Below, in pieces: positions 40,363-53,290 of a stretch of 64,000 nucleotides of DNA. How positions within the stretch are numbered: position 1 is the first letter of the stretch; every line of letters starts with the position of its first letter. The notes under the pieces are model-generated. The model was not told where the DNA came from. It did no database searches and saw only the letters and a list, made by a program, of their open reading frames with translations. The DNA comes from Tillus elongatus (taxonomy: Eukaryota; Arthropoda; Insecta; Coleoptera; Cleridae), in NCBI GenBank assembly GCA_964006375.1, contig OZ023267.1:38721753-38785752 (forward strand). The letters are read 5' to 3'. The position numbers were made by a program, and so were the translations under genes.

Positions 40363-40560
40363 GTAAAAAAAAAAAGCCTGGACGCAGCAAGTGCGTTATG
40401 GTAGTGAATTTTCATAGAAATGATCTGGCACAAAATATTTTATTATAACTTTTTTTTCTTGTAACATAGAAATCTAAATTTTGGTGTATGGTTTACTTTT
40501 TATATCGTAAACCTACCTACCAAATTTGGTTATCATAGATTTTATATTTTTTAAGATAAA

Positions 40561-40980
40561 AAAATTTTTCAAATGAAAACTCAAAATTTTCCCGGAAAAC
40601 CTCGTCCAATTTTTCTAAATAACGAACTTGTCAAAGCCATTTACAAAAGGAAGGTACATGCCAAATTTTGTTAAAATCGGCTTATTACTTTTTGAGATAT
40701 GAATTTTTTTCAAATGAAAACTCAAAATTTTCCCGGAAAACCTCGTCCGATTTTCCTGACTAACAAACATGTCAAAGCCATTTACAAAAGGAAGGTATAT
40801 GCCAAATTTTATTAAAATGGGCTTATTACTTTTTGAGATATGAATTTTTTTCGAATGAAAACTCAAAAATTTCCCGGAAAACCTCGTCCGATTTTCCTGA
40901 CTAACGAACTTATCCAAGCTATTAACAAAAGAAAGGTACATGCCAAATTTTATCAAAATCGGCCCATTATTTTTTGAGTT
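40561..40980 (+). repeat. Three tandem 141 bp units
   Basis: AATGAAAACTCAAAATTTTC recurs at ~40572, ~40713 and ~40854 (the third as AATGAAAACTCAAAAATTTC), each followed by CCCGGAAAACCTCGTCC and ACAAAAGGAAGGTA. Exact 141 bp period. Other copies in the window carry one unit. Confidence 0.9.
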
Positions 40981-40989
40981 CTCGGTGTG

Positions 40990-41146
<157 letters not shown>

Positions 41147-41329
41147 AACATATAAAAATTGAAACTGACCCCGGATATGGGTTCTAGGGGTCCTAGTTCG
41201 CGCTCATTTGCAAAAATTTTTTCAAAATTCAAAAGTCGGGATCTCCCCATTAGTGAATTTTTTCTACGAAAATTCACTAAAAAGAAATTCATCGAAGGAA
41301 ATACTAAAAAATAATAACTAATCGTGTTT

Positions 41330-42066
41330 CATTCTTGACAAAGAGAAAAAATCAAAACACATCAATCTTAACGTAGGGGCTGTTCAAGATGCATGCCCTA
41401 AACGTCTTCGCAGCATCCTAATCGTAAATAAAAATGCCTGCTAACATTAATCAACATCTGAGGCATGACCGACCTAATCGGAATCATTATTCTTCTTCAT
41501 GTCAGTTAGCGTGGTTTAGTTTTGAGTATCATACTTTTCACATTTTCCCATAAGAAGAAGTCTAATAGCGTAAAATCGGGTGAGCGTGCTGGCCATCCTC
41601 GCCTACATATCTACCGATTTGAAAATATTAAGTCGAGGTACTTCCGGATATTGATTTAGTAATGTGTCGGTGCATCATCCTGCCGGAACCATATTACCTT
41701 TGCTGGAACTTGCGGGTTTGCTCAATAGGGATCTTAAATTGTCAAAGTTGGCACGACACTATTTTGGAGCAGTGCTGAAAAATTAATTACATATAAACAT
41801 ATTACCTTTGCTGCAACTTGTGGGTTTGCTCGATAAGGCCTTTAAATCGTCAAAGTTGACACGGCACAATTTTGGAGCAGTGCTGAATAATTGTCTACAT
41901 TTAAATTGTCATGAAGGAAATGGCATCCAACTATTCCGGCCCAAACATTATTCCTTTAAGAGTGTTGCCTATGTTCTTCCCTCGTCCAGAGTGGATTTTA
42001 TTTAGACCAGTAGCGACAGCTTTGACGATTATCATGGCTGTGTAAAGCTACACTCATCAGAAAAAC
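41330..42066 (-). pseudogene. Degenerate DD41D-type mariner transposase fragment
   Basis: Read on the minus strand it parallels copies 1 and 2: the region before FQQDG near 41680-41690 (GFRQDDAPTHY-like), then RKYLD near 41640, CRRGWPARSP near 41590, and FLLWENVKSM near 41560. Many stops and indels and no termini found. More diverged than either full copy, so an older insertion. Confidence 0.75.
41691..41893. repeat. 108 bp tandem duplication inside the mariner fragment
   Basis: ATATTACCTTTGCTG starts at 41691 and 41799; both copies continue to TTTTGGAGCAGTGCTGAA. Confidence 0.9.
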
Positions 42067-42079
42067 AGTTTATTTTCTG

Positions 42080-42590
<511 letters not shown>

Positions 42591-43446
42591 TGGTAGTCGA
42601 ATAGTCGATGAATAAATGCTGTGGTCACTTGTCAACTCGGAGTATGTGGGTTTTACTCAAACCCAGGCATTGCATTAAATTAGGTGTCATTACTTAGTTA
42701 TGTGAAGGTTTTTTTTTTTGTATCCGCCTAGCTTTTCTATTTTACTACTACTTTTTGGATAAAGGCCTAAAGGTAGAACCTAGGTATAGGGAATGCTGAT
42801 ACCAATCGAAATAACAATAAAAAGTACATGAACCAACGTTATAAAATATAGGGTGTTCTATTTAAAATAAGAGAGTTTTTAGGTTTTGAAGTTGTCACGA
42901 TTGACCGGTATATTTGGGACACCCTGTCTAACTTGTACTAGCTTTAGTAAATTTCAAATATTTTGTGGCATTTTATAATTTGCGTTTTAAATTTTCAACT
43001 CTTCAGGTTAAAAAATAAGAGAGATACAGGTGTGTAAATGTGACAATGTTTTTTAAGAAATTTTTGAAAAAAGTCAAGTATCTCGAAAATGGTTTAGAAG
43101 AATGACATAATATGTTAATAAAGCCGACCATAAAATTTGCCGAGCAATCCAGATCCATAATAAAAAACACCATATTCTGTTTGAAATAAGAAAGTAGACG
43201 CCTACTTCCAGTATAACCGGAAGTCCCATACTAACGTCAAGATTTTCAGTGAACTGTAAATTTCGAGAAACCCACATGCGTGAATTTTCAGAATTCAATT
43301 GTGAGCCGTACTCCAGACACGGCTAATGGAAAATATACGTGAGACAGCCTGTATAATATAACATGATTTTTCTATACATTGAAAATAACGAACCAATTAT
43401 TTTCAGTTTCCAATCGAGTACAGTTCTCTTCAATGTATATAAATAA
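42591..43446. other. Unassigned; a possible TA-targeted element at 42848-43364
   Basis: GGGTGTTCTATTTAAAATAAG at the left and GTGAGACAGCCTGTATA at the right resemble ends of short insect elements, but the ends do not clearly pair and no frame is recognised. Confidence 0.35.
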
Positions 43447-43905
43447 AAAACTCTGGACGCAGCAAGTGCGTTATGGTAGTGAATTTTCATTAAAATGTTT
43501 TTATTGCAAATATGTGTGTTTACTTTTTGAGAAAGCAGTCATCCATTTTGGTTACCAGTATAACCTATATAGTAATAAAACTCGGGACGCAGCAAGTGCG
43601 TTATGGTAGTGAATTTTTTTAAATATGTTTTTATTGCAAATATGTCTGTTTTCTTTTTATTTAAGAAAGCAGGCATCAATTTTGGTTACCAGTATAACCT
43701 ATATAGTAAAAACAATGTGCCATGTTTCATAAAAATAACTTTATTGTGTGAAAATGTACAAAAATTTCCAAAAGTAAACTTAAAGTGTTCCCACAAAAAC
43801 TCGTTTCTTGGTCAACCTTATAGGTTAATAGCAAATTGGGCTATTCAAATATGAAGCATTTGATCAAAATTCGCTACCATAACGCACTTGCTGCATCCAG
43901 AATTT
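43447..43905 (+). mobile_element. MITE-like unit with duplicated left end
   Basis: Two plus ends (43458 and 43588), each followed by the same ~110 bp (AGCAG.CATC, TTTTGGTTACCAGTATAACC), then one interior and one minus end at 43877-43900. The full unit is 43577-43905; 43447-43576 is a partial tandem copy. Confidence 0.85.
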
Positions 43906-44917
<1,012 letters not shown>

Positions 44918-45187
44918 AATGTGCCATGTTTCATATAAATAACTTTATTGTGTAAAAATGTACAAGAATTTCCAAAAGTAAACTTAAAGTGTCTTCGGAA
45001 AAACTCATTTCTTGGTCAACCTTATAGGTTAATAGCAAATGGGGCTATTCAAATATGAAGCATTTGATCAAAATTCGCTACCATAACGCACTTGCTGCAT
45101 CCAGAATTTCTTTTCTTACAAACATGCATTATATTTCAATGGAAAATGCAAAAATGCAATAACATAAGGCGTGTTTGATTAAAAAAA
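44918..45187 (+). repeat. MITE-like unit, 5'-truncated
   Basis: Interior and minus end (45081) only; the left end is replaced by the block terminus. Confidence 0.8.
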
Positions 45188-45512
45188 ATTCTGGACGCAG
45201 CAAGTGCGTTATGGTAGTGAATTTTCATAAAAATGTTTTTAGTAACAAATATGTGTGTTTTTTTTAAGAAAGCAGGCATCAAATTTGGTTACCAGTATAA
45301 CCTATATAGTAAAAACAATGTGCCTTGTTTCATCAAAATAACTTTATTGTGTGAAAATGTACAAAAATTTCCAAAAGTAAACTTAAAGTGTTCCCGAAAA
45401 AACACGTTTCTTGGTCAACCTTATAGGTTAATAGCAAATTGAGCTGTTCAAATATGAAACATTTGATCAAAATTCGCTACCATAACGCACTTGCTGCGTC
45501 CAGAATTTCTTT
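45188..45512 (+). mobile_element. ~325 bp MITE-like unit (best preserved)
   Basis: Ends ATTCTGGACGCAGCAAGTGC and GCACTTGCTGCGTCCAGAAT are exact reverse complements. It sits within another copy's right flank (TTGATTAAAAAAAAT). Confidence 0.9.
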
Positions 45513-46272
45513 TTTTACAAACATGCATTATATTTCAATGGAAAATGCATAAATGCAATAACATAAGGCGTGTTTGATTTAAAAAAATGGAAATTTGTAT
45601 CACCAACGACTTATGGGCCATCCTGTGATTGTAGAAATATTATTTTAAGATGTAGCTCAAGACACCCTATGATTAATATATACAAAAATTTTTCATATCT
45701 TATATGATAACGGATCTATTGAGCTTTATTGATTTTTTACGAAAATTCGACAAAAACTATATCCCATTAAACGATAAACTCTATAGCTAAGGCTACTGCC
45801 AAGCGTCAGTGGCAGGGTCTATTTGAAATAAATTTTCTGGGAATATTTTAGTAAAATGAAGGACAATGACGATTGAAACTGAGACTTTAGGGTTTGTAAA
45901 ACATCCTTCTTGAGACATTCTATTTCTATAGCCCGTATTATATTCAAGTTTTTTGCCTAAATGTTGCCAATTTTGACATTTTAAATCGCCACTTTGACGT
46001 TTTGAGGAAAACCCCAATTTATTTTTCTTTAAATGCCTATAACTTTTTTGTGTTTTGACCTACATAGCTCAATTTTGGTAACTTACCTATAAGGATGTAA
46101 ACCTGCGTGCCAAATTTGGTTGCCCTTACTTTGTTAATTCCGGAGATATAAATTTTTTCGAAAGAAAACACAAAATTTTCCGGGAAAACCTGGGCAGATT
46201 TCCCTGGTAACGAACTCATCCAAGCCATTTGCAAAAGGAATTTTTTCACCAAATTTTTGAGTTATCGGTGTG

Positions 46273-46346
<74 letters not shown>

Positions 46347-46478
46347 ATATAAAAATTGAAACTGACCCCGGATATGTTTTCTGGAGGGCCTAATTAGCGC
46401 TCATTTGAAGAAATTTTTTCTAAATTCAAAAGTCGGGATCTCCTCATTAGTGAATTTTTTTAAAGAAAATTCACTAAA
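45513..46478 (+). repeat. Composite block, complete
   Basis: Same order as 43906-44917, TA array 46277-46343, terminal palindrome at ~46448-46477. Confidence 0.85.
46277..46343. repeat. (TA)n array
   Basis: Preceded by TATCGGTGTGATACATA, the usual entry into the array. Confidence 0.98.
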
Positions 46479-47176
46479 AGGAAAATTTGTATCACCAACG
46501 ACTTATGGGCCAGCCTGTGATTGTAGAAATATTTTTTTAAGATGTAGCTCAAGACACCCTATAATTAATATATAAAAAATTTTTCATATCTTGTATAATA
46601 ACGTATATATTGAGCTTTATTGATTTTTCACGAAAATTCGACAAAAATTATATACCATTAAACGATAAACTCTATAAGACTACTGCCAAGCATCAGAGAA
46701 TTATTCTATTTGAAATGAATGTTCTGGAAACATTTTAGTAAAATAAAGGACAATGACGGTTGAAACCAAGACATCAGGGTTTGTAAAACATCCTTCTTGA
46801 GACATTTGATTTCCATAGCTCGTATTAGATTCAAGTTATTTGCCTAAATGTTGCCGATTTTGATGTTTTAAATCGCAACTTTGACGTTTTTATTTTTCTT
46901 TAAATGCCTATAACTTTTTTGTCTTTTGACCTACATAGCTATTTTTATAATTTTGGTAGGTAGCTTACCTATAAGGATATAAATCCATGTACCCAAATTG
47001 GTTGCCCTTACTTTGTTAATTCCGGAGATATAAATTTTTTTCGAAAGAAAACACAAAATTTTCCGGGAAAACCTGGGCGGATTTTCCTAGCTAACGAACT
47101 TATCCAAGCCCTTTGCAAGCGGAATTTATTCACCAAATTTAATCAAAATCGGTCTATTATTTTTTGAGTTATCGGT

Positions 47177-47180
<4 letters not shown>
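46479..47180 (+). repeat. Composite block, cut at the TA array by a mariner
   Basis: Directly abuts the previous block's palindrome (AAAATTCACTAAAAGG then AAATTTGTATCACCAACG) and runs to TATCGGTGTGATATATA; its normal continuation after the array is absent on the far side of the mariner. Confidence 0.85.

Positions 47181-47244
<64 letters not shown>
47181..47244. repeat. (TA)n array
   Basis: Left flank of mariner copy 2. Confidence 0.98.
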
Positions 47245-47247
<3 letters not shown>

Positions 47248-49253
47248 TGTGTAAAAGCCAAATGGAATAAATTCATTATTTCGGTGACTGTACATTATTA
47301 TAAAAAATCCCGAAACACGTCAAATTTAATTTATAAATTGGCATTTTTCAACGTGAAAATGCGATCCCTACCTTTAATCCCCATATAATGACAGGTACAA
47401 CCCCCAATTTTTTAAAGGGGAAGTATAGGCTTGTGATATGTCGTTTGAAAGGTATGTTCATTCTCTATTCACAAATGTTATCGTTTTCAAGTGTATTGCA
47501 ACAATTAAGATAGAATAAAGTAAAATCATGTGGTTACCGAAATTCGCTACAATACAACAAAAAACTAAAATGTAATGCAAAATGTAATAAAATGTAAGAC
47601 ACTAAAATTAACGATGGATGTTAATGAAGTAGATGTTCAAAATGTTCACCGCGAACTTCTTGGCAACATCCTAATCTTTAATAAAACTATCTTCTAAAAT
47701 GATTTAACATATCAGGCGTGATCGACCTAATCGCAAGCGTTATTCGTTCTTTTAAGTCATTTAAATCAAAAGGTTTAGTTTTGTACACAATGCTCTTTAC
47801 ATATCCCCATAAAAAGTAATCTAATAAGGTAAGATCAGGTGATCGCGCTGGCCATTTTATCGATCCTCGCCTCCCTATCCATCGATTGGGAAATATTGCA
47901 TCGAGGTACTGCCGGACATTGAGTTGGTAATATGGTGGTGTTCCATCCTGCTGAAACCATATCGTATTTACTGGAACTTGAGGGTTTCCTGGATCAGGAT
48001 CTAAATTTACCAAAGTTGGAATGACATCATTTTGAAGTAGTGCCAAATAATCATCGCCATTCAAATTACCCTCCATGAAAAAGGGACCAGCAATCCCTGA
48101 CCAAACATTAACCATCTGAGGGTATTACGTGTGTTCTTCTCTCATCCAGTGAGGATTTGTCCTTGCCGAGTAGCGACCATTTTGCCGAGTAGCATGACCG
48201 TTAAGTGAAAAGGTGCACTCATCAGAAAACATAACGTCTTCTAATTGGATAATATTGTTATCCAACATGTCCATCATTCGCTCACAAAAATAAGTTCTCC
48301 TTTCAAAATCGTCTTCCATGAGCTCATGAGTAGGTATCATTTTATAGGGATGCATTTTATTTTCTTTTAATATGCCGTAGCTATCGATGCATGGCTAACA
48401 TTAAATGTAGTGGATGCCTGTCTAGTCGATGTTGGTGGGTTTTTCACAAATTCAAGCATCACATCTAATTTGATTTCATCACTCAGTGCATTGGCTGCTT
48501 TTTTTGTTATCTGCCTTACATGACCAAACTCGCGAAACTGCTTCTCTATTTTACTAATTGTTCCTTGGGATATAGGCGGTAAATCAGGAAATTTCTCATG
48601 AAATAGGCGAGTTACTACATGTTGTGTTCGGATTTTATCTCCGTAACCAATCATTTGTATAACTGTTATTTTATGCATTTCCGTTAATATAACCATTTTT
48701 CATGATTGAAGTTAACGAAATTCAAACTAAAATTATAATACTCACAATTTAAATAATTTTATAATTACAACACAACTTAGGCGTTTTAAACAAACTAACA
48801 TTGCCTCGGAAACCCTTTAATGTATTTTTAATGGATACAATGTAAAAAGCACATTACTATGGTTTTTGCTTACTTTCTTATCTTCAAGAGCTAAACGGGA
48901 AATAAGTTTTGATTATACTGAAAGCTATATTGTAATAAGTTTTGAGTATTTTATAGCGAATTTCGGTAACCACATTATTTTATTTTATTCTATTTTAATT
49001 GTTGCAATAAACTTGAAAACGATAACTTTTTTGAATAGAGAGTGAACATACCTTTCAAACGACATATCACAATCCTATACTTCCCCTTTAAAAATTGGGG
49101 GTTATACCTGTCATTCCAAGGGGGATGAAGGTAATGATCGCATATTTACTTTGAAAAATGTCAATTTATAATTTAAATCTGACGTGCCTCGGGATTTTTA
49201 TAAGAATGTACAGTAACCGAAATAATGAATTTATTCCATTGGGCTTTTACACA

Positions 49254-49256
<3 letters not shown>
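47245..49256 (-). mobile_element. DD41D mariner-like element, copy 2 (2.01 kb)
   Basis: Same ~300 bp inverted ends and same TA-array borders as copy 1, opposite orientation. Very similar to copy 1 throughout. Confidence 0.95.
47640..48696 (-). pseudogene. DD41D transposase, copy 2, nearly continuous
   Basis: Frames 48696-48367 (HTH region from MVILTEMHKITVIQM), 48355-48125 and 48115-47687. VMFSDECTF, WFQQDGTPPYY and SPDLTLLDYFLWG give the three Asp residues, so this copy keeps the catalytic set that copy 1 lost at the first position. Breaks: one frameshift near 48360 and a stop at ~48116, then the two C-terminal stops shared with copy 1, followed by GEHFEHLL. Best candidate in the window for recent activity of this family elsewhere in the genome. 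Confidence 0.9.

Positions 49257-49326
<70 letters not shown>
49257..49326. repeat. (TA)n array
   Basis: Right flank of mariner copy 2. Confidence 0.98.
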
Positions 49327-49327
<1 letters not shown>

Positions 49328-50009
49328 CAGTAGTGTGACAAACGTTAATAATAGTAGATACTATTCATCTACCATAATAAATTCAATCACATTAAAGAAG
49401 TTGAAATAAGAAACATTTTAAGAGCCGGTTAACAGTAGAGAGAACATGTTTACCAGCTCTGACAGAAGTCGTTCGTCTGTCTGTTTCTACCCTCTCGTAG
49501 GTGTTAATGATTCTATTCAGTGGGCGGTGTAACAGCTCCTTTACAAACACAACAGGACAACCGCTGACAACTTCACAACCTGTAAATTACAATTGTTATC
49601 ATAAACATCACCTGATAAATATCATCTAATAGAGACCGTTCTTTTATCTGTTGTCACCTGCCGTTTCCTAATTTATCATCCATTAATTATTAGGTAAATA
49701 AATTATAACGCCACCACTTTCCCAAGCGATATTCTCGAAAAACTTTGAATATAATAATTATTCAAGCCTTTTTAAGTTACTTTAATGTCTTTTGCATATC
49801 AATTTTTAAATATATATCCGTGTGGTTATTAGTCATGTTGTCATTTGGTCATTATCTCATAGATAAGATTTTAACTCATCAGGTGGCTCATAATGAAGAC
49901 TGTTACTGAAAATGCTATTTAAATCAAAAATCAAATCCTTTAGTTAATTAAATTTAATTATAATAAAATATTCTATATAGGGATAGAAAGAAAGTTTTAA
50001 TACCTACAC
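49327..50009. other. Unassigned stretch
   Basis: No coding sense or repeat match noticed. Confidence 0.45.
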
Positions 50010-50950
50010 AATGTTGAACGCGGCAAGTGCGTTATAGTAGCGAATTTTCATTAAAATCGTTCAATTAGGTACAAAACATTCTGACACAGTAAACACCGAT
50101 AACAATAAATTTGGTTTGATAAAATTTCGTACACTGTTGCCTCTATAAAATGCTTGTTACATACCAAAGTTGAATTATCTTGATTCAGAGAAAATTAGTT
50201 TATTAAAATTTCAAAAAAAAACTTGATGAAAATGCGCTTCCACAACGCACTTGCTGCATCAGAAATATTACTACCAGTTTTATGTAATTTGCCCGTTTAT
50301 CGATTAAAAAGAGAGATTGTTTTAAATTAAAAAGAGGTATTGTTAAATAAAAAATTATAACATTTAAATCGCATACTCTATAAGTACACTTGGAGAACCC
50401 AAATCACCACAACACATGTCCAAGACCAGACGATCGTTTCACTAACAAAGTTAGAGTCACCAGAGGATGACAAATTTTTCATCAGTTTAGGTCTTTAAAA
50501 GCTGTATTATAGTAATTTGGGTTCTCCAAGTGTACTTATCAATACTCATCACAGGTTCAAATCTTCACTTGGTAGACAAAGTCTATAATTTAAACTGCTA
50601 CTGTAAAATCGCATAAAGGGTCTATTTCCAATTAATTTTCCGCAAAGATTTTAGTCAAATAACAGCTACTGACACAGAAATGTAAAACGCTGTTGAGACC
50701 ACTTCTTGCAATGCTGTATCTCCAAAAGTTCAGAATGCTTGTTTAAAAATCACCAATTTTGACGTTTCAAATCGCAAGTCGATGTTTCTAGAAGAAAAAT
50801 CATAAAATTTTAAAAGCATTCTTTTGGTACTTTTTGACTGTTCTACACCAAATGCAATACATTTTGTTAATTGCATAAATTATTTTAGTATTTTAACCGC
50901 CTTTGATCTCGAGTGCGAATAAATTTTCTTTGAATGCTTACAATTTTTTT
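50010..50950 (+). repeat. Old composite-family copy carrying a Penelope-type insertion
   Basis: Diverged plus (50019) and minus (50242) ends, then block strings (AAGGGTCTATTT, ACCAATTTTGACGTTTCAAA). It reads on across the 50376-50605 insert. Confidence 0.8.
50376..50605. mobile_element. Penelope-type mini-insertion with degraded inverted arms
   Basis: 230 bp flanked by AAATCGCATA on both sides (50366-50375 and 50606-50615). Outer arm sequences ATAAGTACACTTGGAGAACC and GGTTCTCCAAGTGTACTTAT mirror each other, then ACTCATCACAGG follows: the same layout and sequence as the insertion at 62672-62908, but the inner arms have decayed. Minus strand 50426-50475 keeps a hammerhead-like string (CTGGTGA, CTAAC/GTTAG stem, GAAA, ACGATCGT, GTC) with one core change (G for A). 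Confidence 0.8.
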
Positions 50951-51199
50951 TCTTTACTATAAAAATAGAACTAGCCTATAATAACTCTAATAATAGTTAC
51001 AACAATAAAATAACTAAACAATAACAGTAATAAAGCAGACTCTATACAACGAAAGTATCGACATACATCAACTCATTATCTTAATACAACTTTTTTGAAA
51101 GAATAGTTAAATTTATTTTCTTTGGCTTATTTAATGGGGAAGAAAAATATCCAAGAAAGGGGAATTCATTAAATCAATTTGCTCATTTAAAACAAGCCA

Positions 51200-51875
51200 G
51201 CTATTGTCGTGTGTGTGTACTTTTTGACTTAAAAAAAAAGTCTAGTTTACGCTTGTCATTACGAAAATGTAGTGGTTGTACCCGGTTATTTCCTGTAGAT
51301 ATATGTTCGGTATCAATAATATATTTTGCAAATGTAGATTAGTCAGCGTAGGTATTTATAAATGCAGAAATATGTGCTTTGTATCGGGTGCTAAAATGTT
51401 TAGAAGTTTGACCTATGTAGATTGCATTACAATGTGTACAAGCTAATTTATAAACTTCAGCTTTTGTCAAGAAACAAGATTTTTCTTTTGCATTAAATAG
51501 CAAATCACGAGTCGTGTTGTAAGATTTAAAAGCTACCTTTGTATTTGTACAGGTTTTTAAAATTTTTGAAATGTTTTCTTAAATAGTTCCAAAATAAGTA
51601 ATCGAAACATACCTGTTGTCTTCTTTGTCTCTAATTTATGGATAAATTAAATTAATCGCTAATTTGTATTCTTTTCTCTTGATCATTTTATCTATTATTT
51701 TTATAGAGTAGCCATTATTAAATGCTATTTGCTTAATTATTAAAATTTCTTTTTTAAAATTGTTTTGTGACATAGGTATTGAAAATGCACGATATATCAT
51801 CGAATGATAAGCTGACAGCTTTTGTGAAAAAGGGTGACATGAATCGTATGGTATGGTTGTGTCAGTGTAAGTTGG
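51200..51875 (-). pseudogene. Penelope-like element: end of RT plus GIY-YIG endonuclease
   Basis: Penelope-like retroelements encode an RT fused to a GIY-YIG nuclease. Seen on the minus strand: TTIPYDSCHPFSQKLSAYHS near 51855-51795 (conserved stretch after the RT palm), then IKQIAFNNGYSIKIIDKMI near 51740; after a stop near 51636, NTTRDLLFN near 51510; then the nuclease: EVYKLACTHCNAIYIGQT near 51455-51400 with YIGQT, followed by RYKAHISAFIN near 51380, and a second stop near 51338 before STFAKYIIDTEH. The palm catalytic part is missing. Retains most conserved nuclease motifs, yet is broken by stops. Confidence 0.85.
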
Positions 51876-51884
51876 AACATCAGA

Positions 51885-52696
51885 GCTTTCGCATAATATT
51901 GCCAACAGTGAAGTCAGAGAAGTAGTCTTCAAGTTTGTGTGTAGTATGCTCCAGTTTCACCAAGCAAGGGCAACAACAATCAATGAAGTGTCTTCTCAAC
52001 CGTTGTGCATATACAGAAAGTTTCTGTTTTAAGGTGTCCAAATAGACGCCCTCGTGGCGCAGGTGTATAGGTGCCAGCCTGCTAAGCGAGAGGTCCCGGG
52101 TTCGATTCCCGAGCGAGCCAATTTGACTCTGTCTGGAAAATTTTAAAAAATATAGAATGATGGGAAAAATGTGCTAATGGCCTGAGATGCCGCAGCCAAT
52201 AATATTAAAAAAAAAAAAGGTGTCCAAATATTCTTGTCCAGTGTGCTTGACTGGATCTTGTGCTGAGTGTTGTCGAACTCGACCTATTATTTCCTTTACT
52301 CGTTTCTGAAATTTTCTTGTCTGTATTCCCCAAATGTAATGCGTCAGTTGTCCAATTTCTTTCGGAAGTGTTTCCACTCTACTTATCAACCTTTTTTCCA
52401 CTGGGGCACTCTTTGACGCGAATCTCTGTGACTGGACCTTCGATCAGAAATCTTAGTACCTAAAGTTTCAATTGCTGCAGTTGCTGCACAGTAAATTCGT
52501 GTATGTATGTGCTCCAATGTGTTGATCTCTAGGAGGTGTGATGACAAAATTGTTCTGTTCAAAAGTTCCAATATAATAGTTGCCAGCTATCTAGACGATC
52601 TTTAGTAAGAGGAGTTGTTCCTTCATACCCCGCGACTGCACGACGCATTTCTGTAGTCAATTTGTCGATTAGTTTCTCATTGTCTTGCGTATTCAT
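51885..52696 (-). pseudogene. Retroelement ORF fragment split by a SINE
   Basis: Minus-strand pieces from MNTQDNEKLIDKLTTEMRRA (52696) through LEHIHTRIYCAATAAIETLG (52530-52470), ETLPKEIGQLTHYIWG and RKFQKRVKEIIGRVRQHSA (52370-52270) to HTGQEYLDT at the SINE; on the far side of the SINE the frame resumes with LKQKLSVYAQ and runs to about 51885. This style of basic, charged sequence resembles the region before the RT in some LINE proteins; clade not identified. Three breaks besides the SINE (stops and frame changes near 52570 and 52390). Confidence 0.55.
52045..52216 (+). mobile_element. tRNA-derived SINE (SINE-1) with 14 bp TSD and poly(A) tail
   Basis: Head: A-box-like TGGCGCAGGTG and a perfect B-box GTTCGATTC in CCCGGGTTCGATTCCCG; anticodon-like CTGCTAA suggests a tRNA-Ser-like source. 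An unrelated body ends in a 12-A tail. AAGGTGTCCAAATA flanks it (52031-52044 and 52217-52230). Removing the insert and one TSD copy joins the flanking coding frame, an independent proof of the boundaries. Confidence 0.92.
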
Positions 52697-53290
52697 GATG
52701 TGTTATTCTTGCTTAGTATGTACAGGTTGTAGATTACTACCATCAAACAACATCTCGTTATTTTCCATAACCGTTATGTTAGTAATTTCATATTCAGCTT
52801 CCTGTTTTATGGTACTCAGTCCCGTTTGTGGAATAAGGTAATCACCGTTATTAGTATCATTATTATAATTATTATTGTTATTTTTTCTATTTATTTCTCA
52901 GTGTCATTAGTGGTTTTGTGCATCAAGAAATCTGGTTAACCCAAGATAGTAGATAGAAGCATCGTCCAGACTATACCTATCACTTTTAAACATCGGTGCC
53001 TCCAGGTTTGACATGACTAAAGGTCAAAAAATTATAGGTTCTACTTCCAGGCAGTTTTATTTTGTACCCAAAGGGGTACTACATAACCAAAACTGTCTCG
53101 AAGTAAAGGCTCTAATTTTCTATCGTTAAGCGTCCAGACTATGTTATTCTTAGGAGTAATCCAGGAAGAACCGATTATTTCCTGACGCAAATGCTCACAG
53201 GACATGGCTCCTTCAGAGAAGAGCCAGATCGGAAAAGCAGATGCTGACGCATGTTTGTACTGTGCGATGGCATAAATGATAACAAACACC
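52697..53290. other. Mostly unassigned; one unrecognised minus frame
   Basis: Frame 53292-53041 (83 codons, minus) contains SEGAMSCEHLRQEIIGSSWI and LRDSFGYVVPLWVQNKTAW. Its composition looks like real, aged coding sequence, but I do not recognise the family. Confidence 0.35.

Noticed and set aside
42020..42062. Apparent hammerhead (CTGATGA followed by GTGTA/TACAC stem, minus strand)
   Set aside because: The GAAA box and the NUH site are missing; the string is the mariner coding motif around the first catalytic Asp (SDEC), which also gives CTGATGAGTG at ~48215.
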